Assembly (NCBI GenBank): GCA_009780585.1
Contig: WQZS01000002.1
Span: forward strand, 1-64,000
Length of the DNA: 64,000 bases
From: Defluviitaleaceae bacterium
Lineage (GTDB): Bacteria; Bacillota; Clostridia; Lachnospirales; WQUN01
Direction: 5' to 3'
Shown here: positions 16,986 to 25,174 of the stretch, piece by piece
Layout: every line of letters starts with the position of its first letter
Numbering within the stretch: the stretch's first letter is position 1
Position numbers and translations under genes: made by a program
The notes under the pieces: generated by a model
What the model saw: the letters and a program-made list of their open reading frames with translations, nothing else
Told to the model about the DNA's origin: nothing
The model's database searches: none

Positions 16986-18143
16986 ATGAAACCTCCGCGC
17001 GGATTACATAAAATAATATTAATTTTTTTCGCATTAACGATAGCGTTGATGCCTTTTTCCGTTGACGCTTCCTTCCGCCGTACGCCCGTTTACCAAGCGG
17101 GGGCGGTCAATATCATGTGCGCGGACACGGGTTTGGTTTTGTACGAAAACAGCCAGCATACCCGCCATTACCCCGCCAGCTTGGTGAAGGTGATGACGGC
17201 GTTGGTGGTATTGGAAAACGTACAGGACTTGGATGAAACCGTTTACTTTTCCGAAACAGCGGTGACGCTGCCGTGGTACGCCGCCAGCATGGGCCTGCGC
17301 GAGGGCGATACGCTTACCGTGTGGGAGGCGTTGCACGGTATCCTGTTGCCTTCGGCCAACGAGGTGGCGCGTGCGCTGGCGGAGCATGTGGCGGGAAGCA
17401 TCGAGGATTTTATTGAAATGATGAACCGCCGCGCGTTGGAATTGGGCGCGTATGATACGAACTTCGTCAACCCGTGCGGTTTGCCCGGTGACGGTCAGCA
17501 CGTCACCGCGTTCGATATGTCCCTGATTATGCGGGAAGCGATCACGCACCCCGTTTTCGTTGAGGTTATCGGCACGGCCTTCTTCGATTTCCCGCCTTCG
17601 CAGCGGCACCCCGAAGGCCGCACGCTACGCAACACCAACCGATTGGTACGCGAGGGGGACGATTATTACAGCCATTGGGTAGTCGGCGGCAAAACGGGTT
17701 GGATACGCGCCGCGCGCAATACGCTCACAACATATTCCGTACAGGACAACCGCGGTATCATCGTGACGGTGCTCTTTACCGAGGAACGCGAGGATACCTT
17801 CGCCGATACGATTACGCTGTTGAGCCTGGGGTTTTCGCTGTTGGGGGAAGTCCCCCTGCATACAGCCGCGCAACCCCGCGAAGGCAGTCGGGAAAATCCC
17901 CCCGGCGATGCCTCGGGGGTTATTTATCTACCCGGCTACCACCCGCCGCCGGATGATCCCCCTTTTACGGGGCCGACGGTCTTGCCCGAGCCGACCCCTT
18001 CCCCGTGGGAATTACTGGCCGCTTTTACGCTTATATTGGCGCAGATACTGGCGGTTGTCGCCGTACTCGCCGGTATCGGTATTATTTTGTTATTCATACG
18101 AAAACGAAAATCAAAGGAGAATGAACATGGACATCCTATTTAA
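16986..18143 (+). CDS. D-alanyl-D-alanine carboxypeptidase, DacF/PBP5 type
   Basis: A 385-residue low-molecular-weight penicillin-binding protein (S11 family) that removes the last D-Ala of peptidoglycan stem peptides. The three active-site motifs are present: SLVK (S65, K68), SAN (S123, N125) and KTG (K236-G238). Residues 9-28 are a signal peptide. A proline-rich stretch is followed by a single C-terminal membrane segment (about residues 345-375) and a basic tail, so the enzyme is anchored by a helix rather than the usual amphipathic end. The last 17 bases overlap the next gene. Confidence 0.93.
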   Translation: MKPPRGLHKIILIFFALTIALMPFSVDASFRRTPVYQAGAVNIMCADTGLVLYENSQHTRHYPASLVKVMTALVVLENVQDLDETVYFSETAVTLPWYAASMGLREGDTLTVWEALHGILLPSANEVARALAEHVAGSIEDFIEMMNRRALELGAYDTNFVNPCGLPGDGQHVTAFDMSLIMREAITHPVFVEVIGTAFFDFPPSQRHPEGRTLRNTNRLVREGDDYYSHWVVGGKTGWIRAARNTLTTYSVQDNRGIIVTVLFTEEREDTFADTITLLSLGFSLLGEVPLHTAAQPREGSRENPPGDASGVIYLPGYHPPPDDPPFTGPTVLPEPTPSPWELLAAFTLILAQILAVVAVLAGIGIILLFIRKRKSKENEHGHPI

Positions 18144-19443
18144 AAACATCACCGCGGTAACCATGGACCCCGAGCGTCCCGTCATCCACAACGCGAACGT
18201 AGGCGTTAAAGGGCGCAAAATCACCGTAATCGAAAGCGGCGGCGGCACGGGCAAGGCCCCCGAAAAGGACTGCCGCGTTATTAACGGCGAAGGCAAGGTT
18301 CTCATGCCCGGTTTGTACAACGGCCACACCCACGCGGCGATGACGTTGTTCCGCGGTTACGCCAACGACCGTACGCTGGAAGATTGGCTGTTTAACTTCA
18401 TCTTCCCCGCCGAACGTAAGCTGACCCCCGAATGGGTGTACACGGGCACCATGCTTGCCATCGCGGAAATGATCGCAAGCGGCACGATCGCGTTTACGGA
18501 TATGTATTTCTTCATGGACGTGGTGGCGCGGGCGGCGCACGACGCGGGCGTTTTGGCCAACGTGTCGAACGCGGTCATCGGTTTTGACAAGGATACGTAC
18601 GACTTCCATAAAGACAACGTATACGAACAAACCCTTCGGACGCTGGAGGAATTCCATAATAAACACGACGGGCGCATCAAAGCGGAAGCCTCCATCCATG
18701 GGGTGTATACGTCCCACCCGCCCGCGTGGAAGCAAGTCATGGACTTCGCCGAAAAGCACGACTTGAGCCTGCACATCCATTTGTCGGAAACGAAGACCGA
18801 ACATGAAGGGTGCGTGGCCCAATACGGCGCGACGCCCGCGAAGGTTTTCCGCGACCACGGCGTACTTGACCGCGCCTGCACCGCGGCGCACGGCGTATGG
18901 GTGACGGACGGGGACATCGCGATACTCGCGGGCAAGCGGGTTTCCGTTTCGCACAATCCCTTGTCCAATTTGAAGCTGGCCAGCGGGCTCGCGCCCGTAT
19001 GTAAGATGCTTGGCGGGGGCATTAATGTGACCCTCGGCACCGACGGCATGGCATCGAATAATTCGCATGATTTATTCGAAGAAATGAAAATGGCATCGCT
19101 TTTGCAAAAATACCACGCCTGTGACCCGACGGTTTTACCCGCATACGAAGCGTTGAAGATGGCGACGGTAAACGGCGCACGCGCCCAAGGCCGCGCCCAC
19201 GAAAGCGGTAAAATCGCCGAGGGCTACGACGCCGACCTGATCATGCTCGATTTTAACACCCCGCGCCAAACCGTGTGCTACGATCCTGTGTTGAGCCTCG
19301 CGTATTCCACAAGCGGACGCGACGTGGACATGACGATGTGCCGGGGTAAAATCCTGTACGAAAAGGGTGAACATAAAACGATCGACATCGAAAAGCTGCT
19401 GTACGACGCACGGAACGCGAAGGAATTCTTCATACATTCCTAG
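18127..19443 (+). CDS. Amidohydrolase, MTA/S-adenosylhomocysteine deaminase type
   Basis: A 438-residue metal-dependent deaminase of the MtaD/TrzN group. It likely converts adenosine-type purines such as 5'-methylthioadenosine or S-adenosylhomocysteine to inosyl products. Metal ligands are H67 and H69 (NGHTHAAM), the SLHIHLSET histidine, AAHGVWV, and the aspartate in TLGTDGMASNN. The start at 18127 is set by AAAGGAG seven bases upstream; an ATG six bases earlier is too close to that site. It overlaps the end of the peptidase gene, so the two are coupled, although no functional link is obvious. Confidence 0.9.
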   Translation: MDILFKNITAVTMDPERPVIHNANVGVKGRKITVIESGGGTGKAPEKDCRVINGEGKVLMPGLYNGHTHAAMTLFRGYANDRTLEDWLFNFIFPAERKLTPEWVYTGTMLAIAEMIASGTIAFTDMYFFMDVVARAAHDAGVLANVSNAVIGFDKDTYDFHKDNVYEQTLRTLEEFHNKHDGRIKAEASIHGVYTSHPPAWKQVMDFAEKHDLSLHIHLSETKTEHEGCVAQYGATPAKVFRDHGVLDRACTAAHGVWVTDGDIAILAGKRVSVSHNPLSNLKLASGLAPVCKMLGGGINVTLGTDGMASNNSHDLFEEMKMASLLQKYHACDPTVLPAYEALKMATVNGARAQGRAHESGKIAEGYDADLIMLDFNTPRQTVCYDPVLSLAYSTSGRDVDMTMCRGKILYEKGEHKTIDIEKLLYDARNAKEFFIHS

Positions 19444-19468
19444 CCGCGTTCGCGTATTTTATATCAAG

Positions 19469-19538
19469 GCGATACAGGGGAAGGCACCCATGATAAAAAA
19501 CAGCGGGTAAAGCGAATCCATTCGCTATAGGTTATCGC
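19469..19538 (+). other. Structured leader of the 254-residue membrane protein gene
   Basis: GCGATA (19469-19474) can pair with TATCGC (19533-19538), enclosing a perfect 7-base-pair hairpin AGCGAAT-cc-ATTCGCT (19511-19526). It lies just before the GGGAGGG ribosome site. I compared it by eye with c-di-GMP, ZTP, glycine and THF riboswitches and found no match. It may be an unrecognised regulatory leader or a chance fold. Confidence 0.3.
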
Positions 19539-19557
19539 TTAAACGGGAGGGTTTCCG

Positions 19558-20322
19558 ATGAAACCGTCGATTATCGTATACAACGAAAACCGCGCCAAAA
19601 TCGGCGCGACCTACCCGAAACGGGCGAAACAACTGGTTATCAATGCCAAGGCGCGATGGCTTGACGAAGAACGCAACGCCGTCGTATTGCTCCCGCTCGC
19701 GTTCGAGGGAAGAGGAGGAACAAAGATGAACGAGGTAAGAACCAAAAAAAGATCCCTCGTTATGGACCTGTACAGGGACGACGAGGACACGATATTAACC
19801 AGCTCACCGCTGGACATCATCAGAAAAAGCAAACACCGCACGAGGATGCTTCACATCCTGTTTTCCGCGATATTGTGGACAAGCGCGCTGCTGGTGTTTA
19901 TCGCGATCAACCAAGCGATGGGATACACGGGCTTTACGTTAAACCCCAGAGACATGGCAGGTACCTGGCTGGTGTTCGTCTTCGCGGCGTTGATCGAATG
20001 TGCCGCGGAGATATACTTTTCGCGGAAGGAATTGGCCGTCCTAAGCGAGAATATCGACCTGCGCCAAGTCAACCCCAAAAACGACGACATGGACTTGCGC
20101 GGCTACCGGAAGAAGCTGATACGAAAGATTAAGGTCATGTCCTCAGCCGTCATATGGCTGCCGCTGTCGATATTTTTTTTCCTAAGCGGGTATATATTCG
20201 GCAATTGGGGGATCGTATGGCTTGTGTTCCTTTTGGGCGTGTTGATCGAAGTGCTGAAGGCATACGTAAATAAAAGCACCTTGCGGGTTAAATCATCCGA
20301 GACGCTTCACTTACGGCATTAG
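19558..20322 (+). CDS. Membrane protein with N-terminal PKRAKxLV-type leader domain
   Basis: A 254-residue protein of unknown function. Residues 1-45 form a small cytoplasmic module (IIVYNENRAKIGATYPKRAK, then NAKARWLDEE). It resembles the TYPKRAxxLVxxGRA leader seen on assorted clostridial proteins and, more loosely, the RRXRR-type start of IscB-like proteins. Residues 90 onward contain two pairs of membrane helices (about 97-118, 130-155, 195-215 and 220-240). Two starts have good ribosome sites: ATG 19558 (GGGAGGG) and ATG 19726 (AGGAGG). The gene could therefore give a full-length and a short, 198-residue form lacking the leader module. Confidence 0.65.
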   Translation: MKPSIIVYNENRAKIGATYPKRAKQLVINAKARWLDEERNAVVLLPLAFEGRGGTKMNEVRTKKRSLVMDLYRDDEDTILTSSPLDIIRKSKHRTRMLHILFSAILWTSALLVFIAINQAMGYTGFTLNPRDMAGTWLVFVFAALIECAAEIYFSRKELAVLSENIDLRQVNPKNDDMDLRGYRKKLIRKIKVMSSAVIWLPLSIFFFLSGYIFGNWGIVWLVFLLGVLIEVLKAYVNKSTLRVKSSETLHLRH

Positions 20323-20395
20323 GCTCCGATCGGTCAATACATTCCTGCGTTGTTTTATGTAACTCCCGCCCAAAATGAGCGGAAGACGCGGTTAT

Positions 20396-22483
20396 TTATT
20401 CCACGGTTACCGTTATCGGTTTTTGCCCGTACAGCTTAACGCTCCGCGTGTCGGGCTGGGTGAAACCGACGTACAGCGTATGCGGGCCTTCGACTTCGTA
20501 TAAGTCCCCCTTCGCGTCGTAGCGTGAAAACGCCGCGGGGTTAAGGGGGATTTTGCTTTCCTTGCTTTCGCCGGAAGCGAGCGCGACCGTCCCCACGCCG
20601 CACAGGTTATATTTTTCTTTTTGCCCGGGAGAGGTTACATAGACTTGTACCGTCTCGCGTCCGTCGATATCGCTTGCGTTTTTTACGTTAACGGTGACGG
20701 ACTTTTTATCGTGTGCGGTTACGGCGAGGTCGAATTCGGCGTAGTTTAAACCGAAGCCGAAGGGGTACAACGATTCCCCGTTAAAATAGCGGTACGTACG
20801 GTTGGTCATGTTGTAATCGCTGAAGCCGGGCAAATCGTCGAGCGAACGGTAGAACGTCAGCGGCAGTTTGCCGGAGGGGTTCGCCTTGCCCGCGATGATC
20901 TGCGCGATGGCGCGGCCGCCCATCGCGCCGGGGTAGAAGGCTTGGATAACGCCGCTTGCGTGTTCGTCCGCGTAGTTGACGGCCAAGGCCGAACCGGAGA
21001 TAACGACGACGATAACGGGTTTGCCGTTCGCCGCTTCCACGATTTTTTCCAACAGGTATTGCTGGCGGCCGGGCAGGTCGAGGTGCGCTTTGTCCCCGCT
21101 GGAATATTCGTTGCCCGTGTCGCCCTGCTCGCCTTCGATGTCGGCGTCCAGGCCCAAGCAAACCACGGCGGCGTCGGAATTACGTACGGCGGCGAGGGCT
21201 TCGGCGACGCGGTCGTCCTCCACGGAGAGGCTCGACATGCGCTTCTTATATAAATGGCAGCCCAACGCGTAGCGTACCTTCATATCATTTTCCTCGGCGA
21301 TTTCACGTATGCCGTCCAACACCGTGACATACTGCGAAGCCGTGCCGTGGTAGTTCCCTTCCAACGCGCGGCGGCTGTCGGCGTTGGGCCCGATGACGGC
21401 GATGGAACTAAGTTTACCAAAATCAAGCGGAAGCGCACCGTCATTTTTTAAGAGAACCGTCGTGCGTTTCGCCACTTCCAGGTTCAATGCCTTATGCCCG
21501 GCGCAATCCAGCTTGTCGTAGGGGATATTCACGTAGGCGGGATTTTCCTTACCGCCTAATAAGCCCAGCTTCATGCGGCATACGAACAACCGCTCCAACG
21601 CGCGGTCGAGCAACGCTTCGGGCAGCTTGCCCGATTCGACGGCAGTCACCGCTACTTCGAACACATGCCCGCAACATAGGTCACAGCCTCTTTCGATGGC
21701 GAGCACCACGGATTCGACAGGGCCTTCCACAATCTTGTGGTGTTTGTAAAAGTCTTCCACCGCCCAGCAATCGCTGACGAAGTGGCCTTCGAAGCCCCAT
21801 TTTCCGCGCAGGATTTCATCCATCAGTAACGTGGAAGCGCAGCACGGTTCGCCCAGCGTCCGGTTGTACGCGCCCATAAACGCTTCGACTTTGCCTTCCT
21901 TTACCGCCGCTTCGAAGTGCGGCAGGTAGGTATTCCACAGGTCGTAGTCGTCGCAAACCGCGTCGAAATGGTGGCGGTCCTCCTCCGGGCCGGAATGTAC
22001 GGCGTAGTGCTTGGCGCACGCGGCGGCTTTGTAGCTTTCCGGGTCGTCCCCTTGCAAGCCTTGGATAAACGCCACGCCCAAGCGCGACGTGAGGTACGGG
22101 TCTTCGCCGTATGTTTCATGCCCCCGCCCCCAGCGCGGGTCGCGGAAGATATTAATATTGGGTGACCAAAACGTCAGCCCTTTGTATATGTCCGTGTCGC
22201 CTTCCTTTTGGTAGGCGTGGAATTTGGCCCGCGCTTCGTCTGCGATAGCGGTTGCGATTTCCTTTAGCAAGTCCGGGTCGAAGGCCGCCGCCAGCCCGAT
22301 CGCTTGCGGGAATACCGTGGCCGTACCGCTGCGTGCCACGCCGTGCAGGGCTTCGTTCCACCAGTTGTAAGCAGGGATGCCCAGGCGGTCGATGGCGGGG
22401 GCGGTGTGGAGCATTTGGGAGACTTTTTCTTCTACGGTCATTTGCGCGATTAGGGCGCGGGCTTTTTCCTTGTAGTTTTGCAT
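20396..22483 (-). CDS. Glycoside hydrolase family 3, beta-glucosidase/xylosidase type
   Basis: A 695-residue GH3 enzyme that would release glucose or xylose from the non-reducing end of oligosaccharides. The N-terminal barrel begins with MTVEEKVSQMLHTAPAIDRL. The nucleophile region is GHFVSDCWAVEDFY. The second alpha/beta domain (VLLKNDGALPLDFGKL, then VIGPNADSRR) and a C-terminal fibronectin III-like domain (after about residue 600) follow in the usual order. No signal peptide, so it is probably intracellular and works on imported oligosaccharides. ATG 22483 is preferred because AAAGGA lies between it and an earlier ATG. Confidence 0.93.
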   Translation of the reverse strand: MQNYKEKARALIAQMTVEEKVSQMLHTAPAIDRLGIPAYNWWNEALHGVARSGTATVFPQAIGLAAAFDPDLLKEIATAIADEARAKFHAYQKEGDTDIYKGLTFWSPNINIFRDPRWGRGHETYGEDPYLTSRLGVAFIQGLQGDDPESYKAAACAKHYAVHSGPEEDRHHFDAVCDDYDLWNTYLPHFEAAVKEGKVEAFMGAYNRTLGEPCCASTLLMDEILRGKWGFEGHFVSDCWAVEDFYKHHKIVEGPVESVVLAIERGCDLCCGHVFEVAVTAVESGKLPEALLDRALERLFVCRMKLGLLGGKENPAYVNIPYDKLDCAGHKALNLEVAKRTTVLLKNDGALPLDFGKLSSIAVIGPNADSRRALEGNYHGTASQYVTVLDGIREIAEENDMKVRYALGCHLYKKRMSSLSVEDDRVAEALAAVRNSDAAVVCLGLDADIEGEQGDTGNEYSSGDKAHLDLPGRQQYLLEKIVEAANGKPVIVVVISGSALAVNYADEHASGVIQAFYPGAMGGRAIAQIIAGKANPSGKLPLTFYRSLDDLPGFSDYNMTNRTYRYFNGESLYPFGFGLNYAEFDLAVTAHDKKSVTVNVKNASDIDGRETVQVYVTSPGQKEKYNLCGVGTVALASGESKESKIPLNPAAFSRYDAKGDLYEVEGPHTLYVGFTQPDTRSVKLYGQKPITVTVE

Positions 22484-22554
22484 TTGGATCAATCCTTTCA
22501 TATTTTATTAATGTGCGCGGGTGGGGATACGGGGTTCACGATGGCGGGCGGGAA

Positions 22555-22607
22555 GCGGGTGGGGTTCGCTCCCTTGAAGGCGAAGTCGGTCGCCGAACCC
22601 CACCCGC
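22555..22607. repeat. Perfect 14-base inverted repeat upstream of the GH3 gene
   Basis: GCGGGTGGGGTTCG (22555-22568) and its exact complement (22594-22607) flank a 25-base loop, just after the end of the toroid gene and 72 bases before the GH3 start. No T-run follows on either strand, so it is not an obvious intrinsic terminator. It could be a processing hairpin, an operator or a repetitive palindrome. Confidence 0.6.
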
Positions 22608-22616
22608 CTCCCTTTG

Positions 22617-23462
22617 TCATTGGGTAACGCCGCGTTCCACTCGCGCTTTAATTTCGATAAAGCGTTGGGTGGCTTGTTCGTTGGGTTGTCCTTTTTTACA
22701 AAAATCGAGGTCTTTAAGGCGGGGTGAGTTGCGTTCTACTGTGATTTGGTTGTTTATGAGTTTGCTTTTTAATGCTTCGTAGGCTTCTTGGAAGCGTTCG
22801 TCTTTTTGGGCTTTTTCGTAGAAGGAAAGGATGTAGACGTAGGGGAGGAGGCTGTAGCCCCATAGGGGGTATTCGATTTGCATGAACAGCTTGCCTATTC
22901 CGTATTGGCAGGGGCCTATGGGCTTGCGGATGCGCCAATGGGAGAGGAGGAATTCTACGGCTTGGTTTAGTTTGGGTTCTTTGTTTAGGTGGGGGGTGAA
23001 GCGGAAGGCATCCAGTACGTTTAGGGTGGGTAGGGGGTTGGAATGGTTTGTTTCCGGTCCGCGTCCGAAGGAAAATTTGTTGCACCGCCAGCCGCCGTCG
23101 GTGTACGGGGTTTCTAAGAAGTGGTGAAGGGTGGTTTGGATTCGTTCATCTTTGGCATACCCAAGGCGGCACAAGAGGCTTGCCGCGTATGCCGTATGGC
23201 ACGGGAGGATGCCGCCGGACGGGGAAAGTTTGAAACGCCCGTCCTTCCGCCATACGCCGAAGAATAAATTTGCTACGGCTGAAAGTATGGGGTCTTCGGG
23301 TTCCATGCCCAATTCCAGCAGCATTATCGCGCAGTCGCCGGTTGAGAATGGGGAACCCTTATTTAACCTTTTGTCGGGTGTCGTCCACCAATCCGCACCC
23401 AAGTCATGACGGCGGGAGAGGATGCGGTCGATGTCGTGTTGGTGTTTGTTGATTTTTTCCAT
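22617..23462 (-). CDS. Alpha/alpha-toroid (prenyltransferase/squalene-cyclase-like) protein
   Basis: A 281-residue soluble protein built of helical pairs. Repeats around CHTAYAASLLCRLGYA, TDGGWRCN and NVLDAFRF resemble the QW-type repeats of terpene cyclases and protein prenyltransferases. The catalytic DxDD motif of squalene-hopene cyclase and the zinc ligands of prenyltransferases are not evident, so it is probably a non-enzymatic relative or an enzyme of unknown type. Start ATG 23462. A separate promoter (23519-23546) precedes it, and the GH3 gene follows on the same strand. Confidence 0.7.
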   Translation of the reverse strand: MEKINKHQHDIDRILSRRHDLGADWWTTPDKRLNKGSPFSTGDCAIMLLELGMEPEDPILSAVANLFFGVWRKDGRFKLSPSGGILPCHTAYAASLLCRLGYAKDERIQTTLHHFLETPYTDGGWRCNKFSFGRGPETNHSNPLPTLNVLDAFRFTPHLNKEPKLNQAVEFLLSHWRIRKPIGPCQYGIGKLFMQIEYPLWGYSLLPYVYILSFYEKAQKDERFQEAYEALKSKLINNQITVERNSPRLKDLDFCKKGQPNEQATQRFIEIKARVERGVTQ

Positions 23463-23518
23463 CGTTAATCGCCCCGCCGAATGAATCGTGATAGAGCCTT
23501 AAACGGGCTGTTTCCCCT

Positions 23519-23546
23519 AGTTTAACCCTTGTTAAGGAATTGTCAA
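23519..23546 (-). promoter_or_regulatory. Promoter of the alpha/alpha-toroid gene
   Basis: On the minus strand, TTGACA (23541-23546), 16-base spacer, TAAACT (23519-23524). It lies 57 bases upstream of ATG 23462. Confidence 0.55.
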
Positions 23547-23600
23547 AAATTTTCAAAAAATTTTTATTGATTTTTCAAAAAAGTGTTGACATACGATAAA

Positions 23601-23641
23601 ACGCGGTATTGCCGGAAAACGGGCGATACCGCGTTTTTTTG
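23601..23641. terminator. Strong bidirectional intrinsic terminator
   Basis: A 13-base-pair stem (23601-23613 with 23622-23634, one G-U pair, 8-base loop) has seven or more T on the plus-strand side and TTTT on the minus-strand side. It ends the AAA ATPase transcript (minus) 21 bases after its stop codon. Confidence 0.8.
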
Positions 23642-23661
23642 TTTGCGGCTTTTGTGATTTA

Positions 23662-25044
23662 TCAGGGCGTGGGCAACATATCCTTCAATTCGATTAAGGT
23701 GACGCCAGCTCGTTTTCTACATTCATTTGTAAAGCCGGATTTTGAAAATAAAAAAAAATACTTTTCCTTATAGTCATGCGTTTCGCTTTTTTCAATCAGA
23801 TCATTGATGATCCCATCGCCGATCGGTTCGTTCGTCCATTTACATTCGCAGAATATCGCCGCTTCGTCACTAAAGGCGATGATATCGATTTCCTGTTCGC
23901 ATTTCTTAATCGGGTTTGTCCCCCACCACCGTCCGGCGTCGCGGAAATAAAACGGCAGCCGTTTCGTTAGGTTTTCCCTCCATAAATATTGCTTGCAAAT
24001 TTCTTCGAACACTTCGCCCATGAAGGCGGATATTTGCGGTTCGATAGCATCGTAAACCCATTCGCCCGCGCCCGATTGGATTTGCGAAGCGTTGCGGGGT
24101 ATGAAGCGGTACCAAAAACGGAACATCGAATCCGCAAGCCTGTATATCGTCTTTTTGGATTTTTCGTCGAAAATCGGGCGTTCCTTCTTTACGATACCCA
24201 GCGAAATGAGCGAACGCAGATATTTGCTGCATACGGCGGTTTCAAGGCTTGTCTTTGTGGCGATTTCGTTAAGGCGCGAGCTTCCGGCGGCGATTGCGGT
24301 AATGATATTGTTATAGGTTTGGGGCTCGCGGAGTTCCTGTTTTAACAAGTTGCCCGGTTCTTCAAAGAGATAGGCGTTTGGGTCCAGGAAGTTATCGATT
24401 ATATTTTGCCTAAGCGTTTTCGCGTCGTTTATTTGCGCCAAATAATGGGGTATACCCCCCGTTATTCCGTATATAACCGATTTTTGGAAGATATTGTATC
24501 CTTTGTGGAACCCAACCGATTCATAAAAATCCAAGGGTTTGATTTTAAATTGTGCCGTCCTTCTGCCGTACAAGGGGCTTTGGTAGCCCAGCACTTGATT
24601 TTCCATAAACGACATGGACGAACCGCATAATATCAAAAATAATTTCGTATTTTTAAAGCGCATATCAATTTGCGCTTGTAAAATTGAGGACATCCCCTTA
24701 ACGGCGTTCGCCAGGTACGGATATTCGTCAATCACCAAAACAACGCGTTCATCCCGCGCCAAGTCGCCAACCATTTCCAACGCGTCCGAAAAATCCGCAA
24801 ACCGCGGGGGCGTTTTTATCTCCCCCTTGACGGCATCCCATATACTCTTCGCGAAATTTTCAAGGTTTACCTGTTCGCTTGTTTCAAGCGAAAGGAAAAA
24901 AACGGCTTTTTTATCTTTTATAAATTCCCGCATCAACGATGTTTTCCCCACACGCCGCCTGCCGTATATAACCGCACATTCGAATTTACCGCTTAAATAC
25001 ATTTCATTGAGTTTACATAATTCCCGCGTTCTGCCGATGAACAT
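23662..25044 (-). CDS. Archaeal-type AAA ATPase (ATPase_2/DUF234)
   Basis: A 460-residue STAND-like ATPase. Walker A GRRRVGKTS is at residues 28-36 and Walker B is VVLVIDEYPYL. The middle contains a winged-helix region (SSRLNEIATKT). The C-terminal DUF234-type domain resembles a restriction-fold nuclease (CEQEIDIIAFSD, then AIFCECKWTNEP). Proteins of this kind are abundant in Clostridia and archaea with unknown role; some are predicted to act in stress or mobile-element biology. Start ATG 25044. It ends at the strong hairpin at 23601. Confidence 0.85.
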   Translation of the reverse strand: MFIGRTRELCKLNEMYLSGKFECAVIYGRRRVGKTSLMREFIKDKKAVFFLSLETSEQVNLENFAKSIWDAVKGEIKTPPRFADFSDALEMVGDLARDERVVLVIDEYPYLANAVKGMSSILQAQIDMRFKNTKLFLILCGSSMSFMENQVLGYQSPLYGRRTAQFKIKPLDFYESVGFHKGYNIFQKSVIYGITGGIPHYLAQINDAKTLRQNIIDNFLDPNAYLFEEPGNLLKQELREPQTYNNIITAIAAGSSRLNEIATKTSLETAVCSKYLRSLISLGIVKKERPIFDEKSKKTIYRLADSMFRFWYRFIPRNASQIQSGAGEWVYDAIEPQISAFMGEVFEEICKQYLWRENLTKRLPFYFRDAGRWWGTNPIKKCEQEIDIIAFSDEAAIFCECKWTNEPIGDGIINDLIEKSETHDYKEKYFFLFSKSGFTNECRKRAGVTLIELKDMLPTP

Positions 25045-25140
25045 GCTCCACCTGCTATCTTGTGAGTTAGTATCTTATGAGTATACAATATGATTGATTC
25101 ATATAATTGTCAAGAAGTTTTTCCGCAACAGTTAACACAT

Positions 25141-25166
25141 CCCCCATATATTGAATGATATGGGGG
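25141..25166 (+). promoter_or_regulatory. Hairpin sequestering the ribosome site of the subtilase gene
   Basis: CCCCCATAT (25141-25149) and ATATGGGGG (25158-25166) form a perfect 9-base-pair stem with an 8-base loop. The 3' arm contains the GGGGG of the ribosome site (GGGGGTG at 25162-25168) for ATG 25175. Pairing would hide this site, suggesting temperature-, ligand- or antisense-dependent translation. Confidence 0.55.
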
Positions 25167-25174
25167 TGATTTTA

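Noticed and set aside
18136..19068. Long minus-strand frame antisense to the amidohydrolase
   Set aside because: Product of GC-biased codons on the opposite strand; the sense frame is a complete known enzyme.
19469..19538. c-di-GMP riboswitch upstream of the 254-residue membrane protein
   Set aside because: ACAGGGGAA and GGGTAAAGC only loosely resemble the motif; the core GCAAAGC element and tetraloop-receptor parts are missing.
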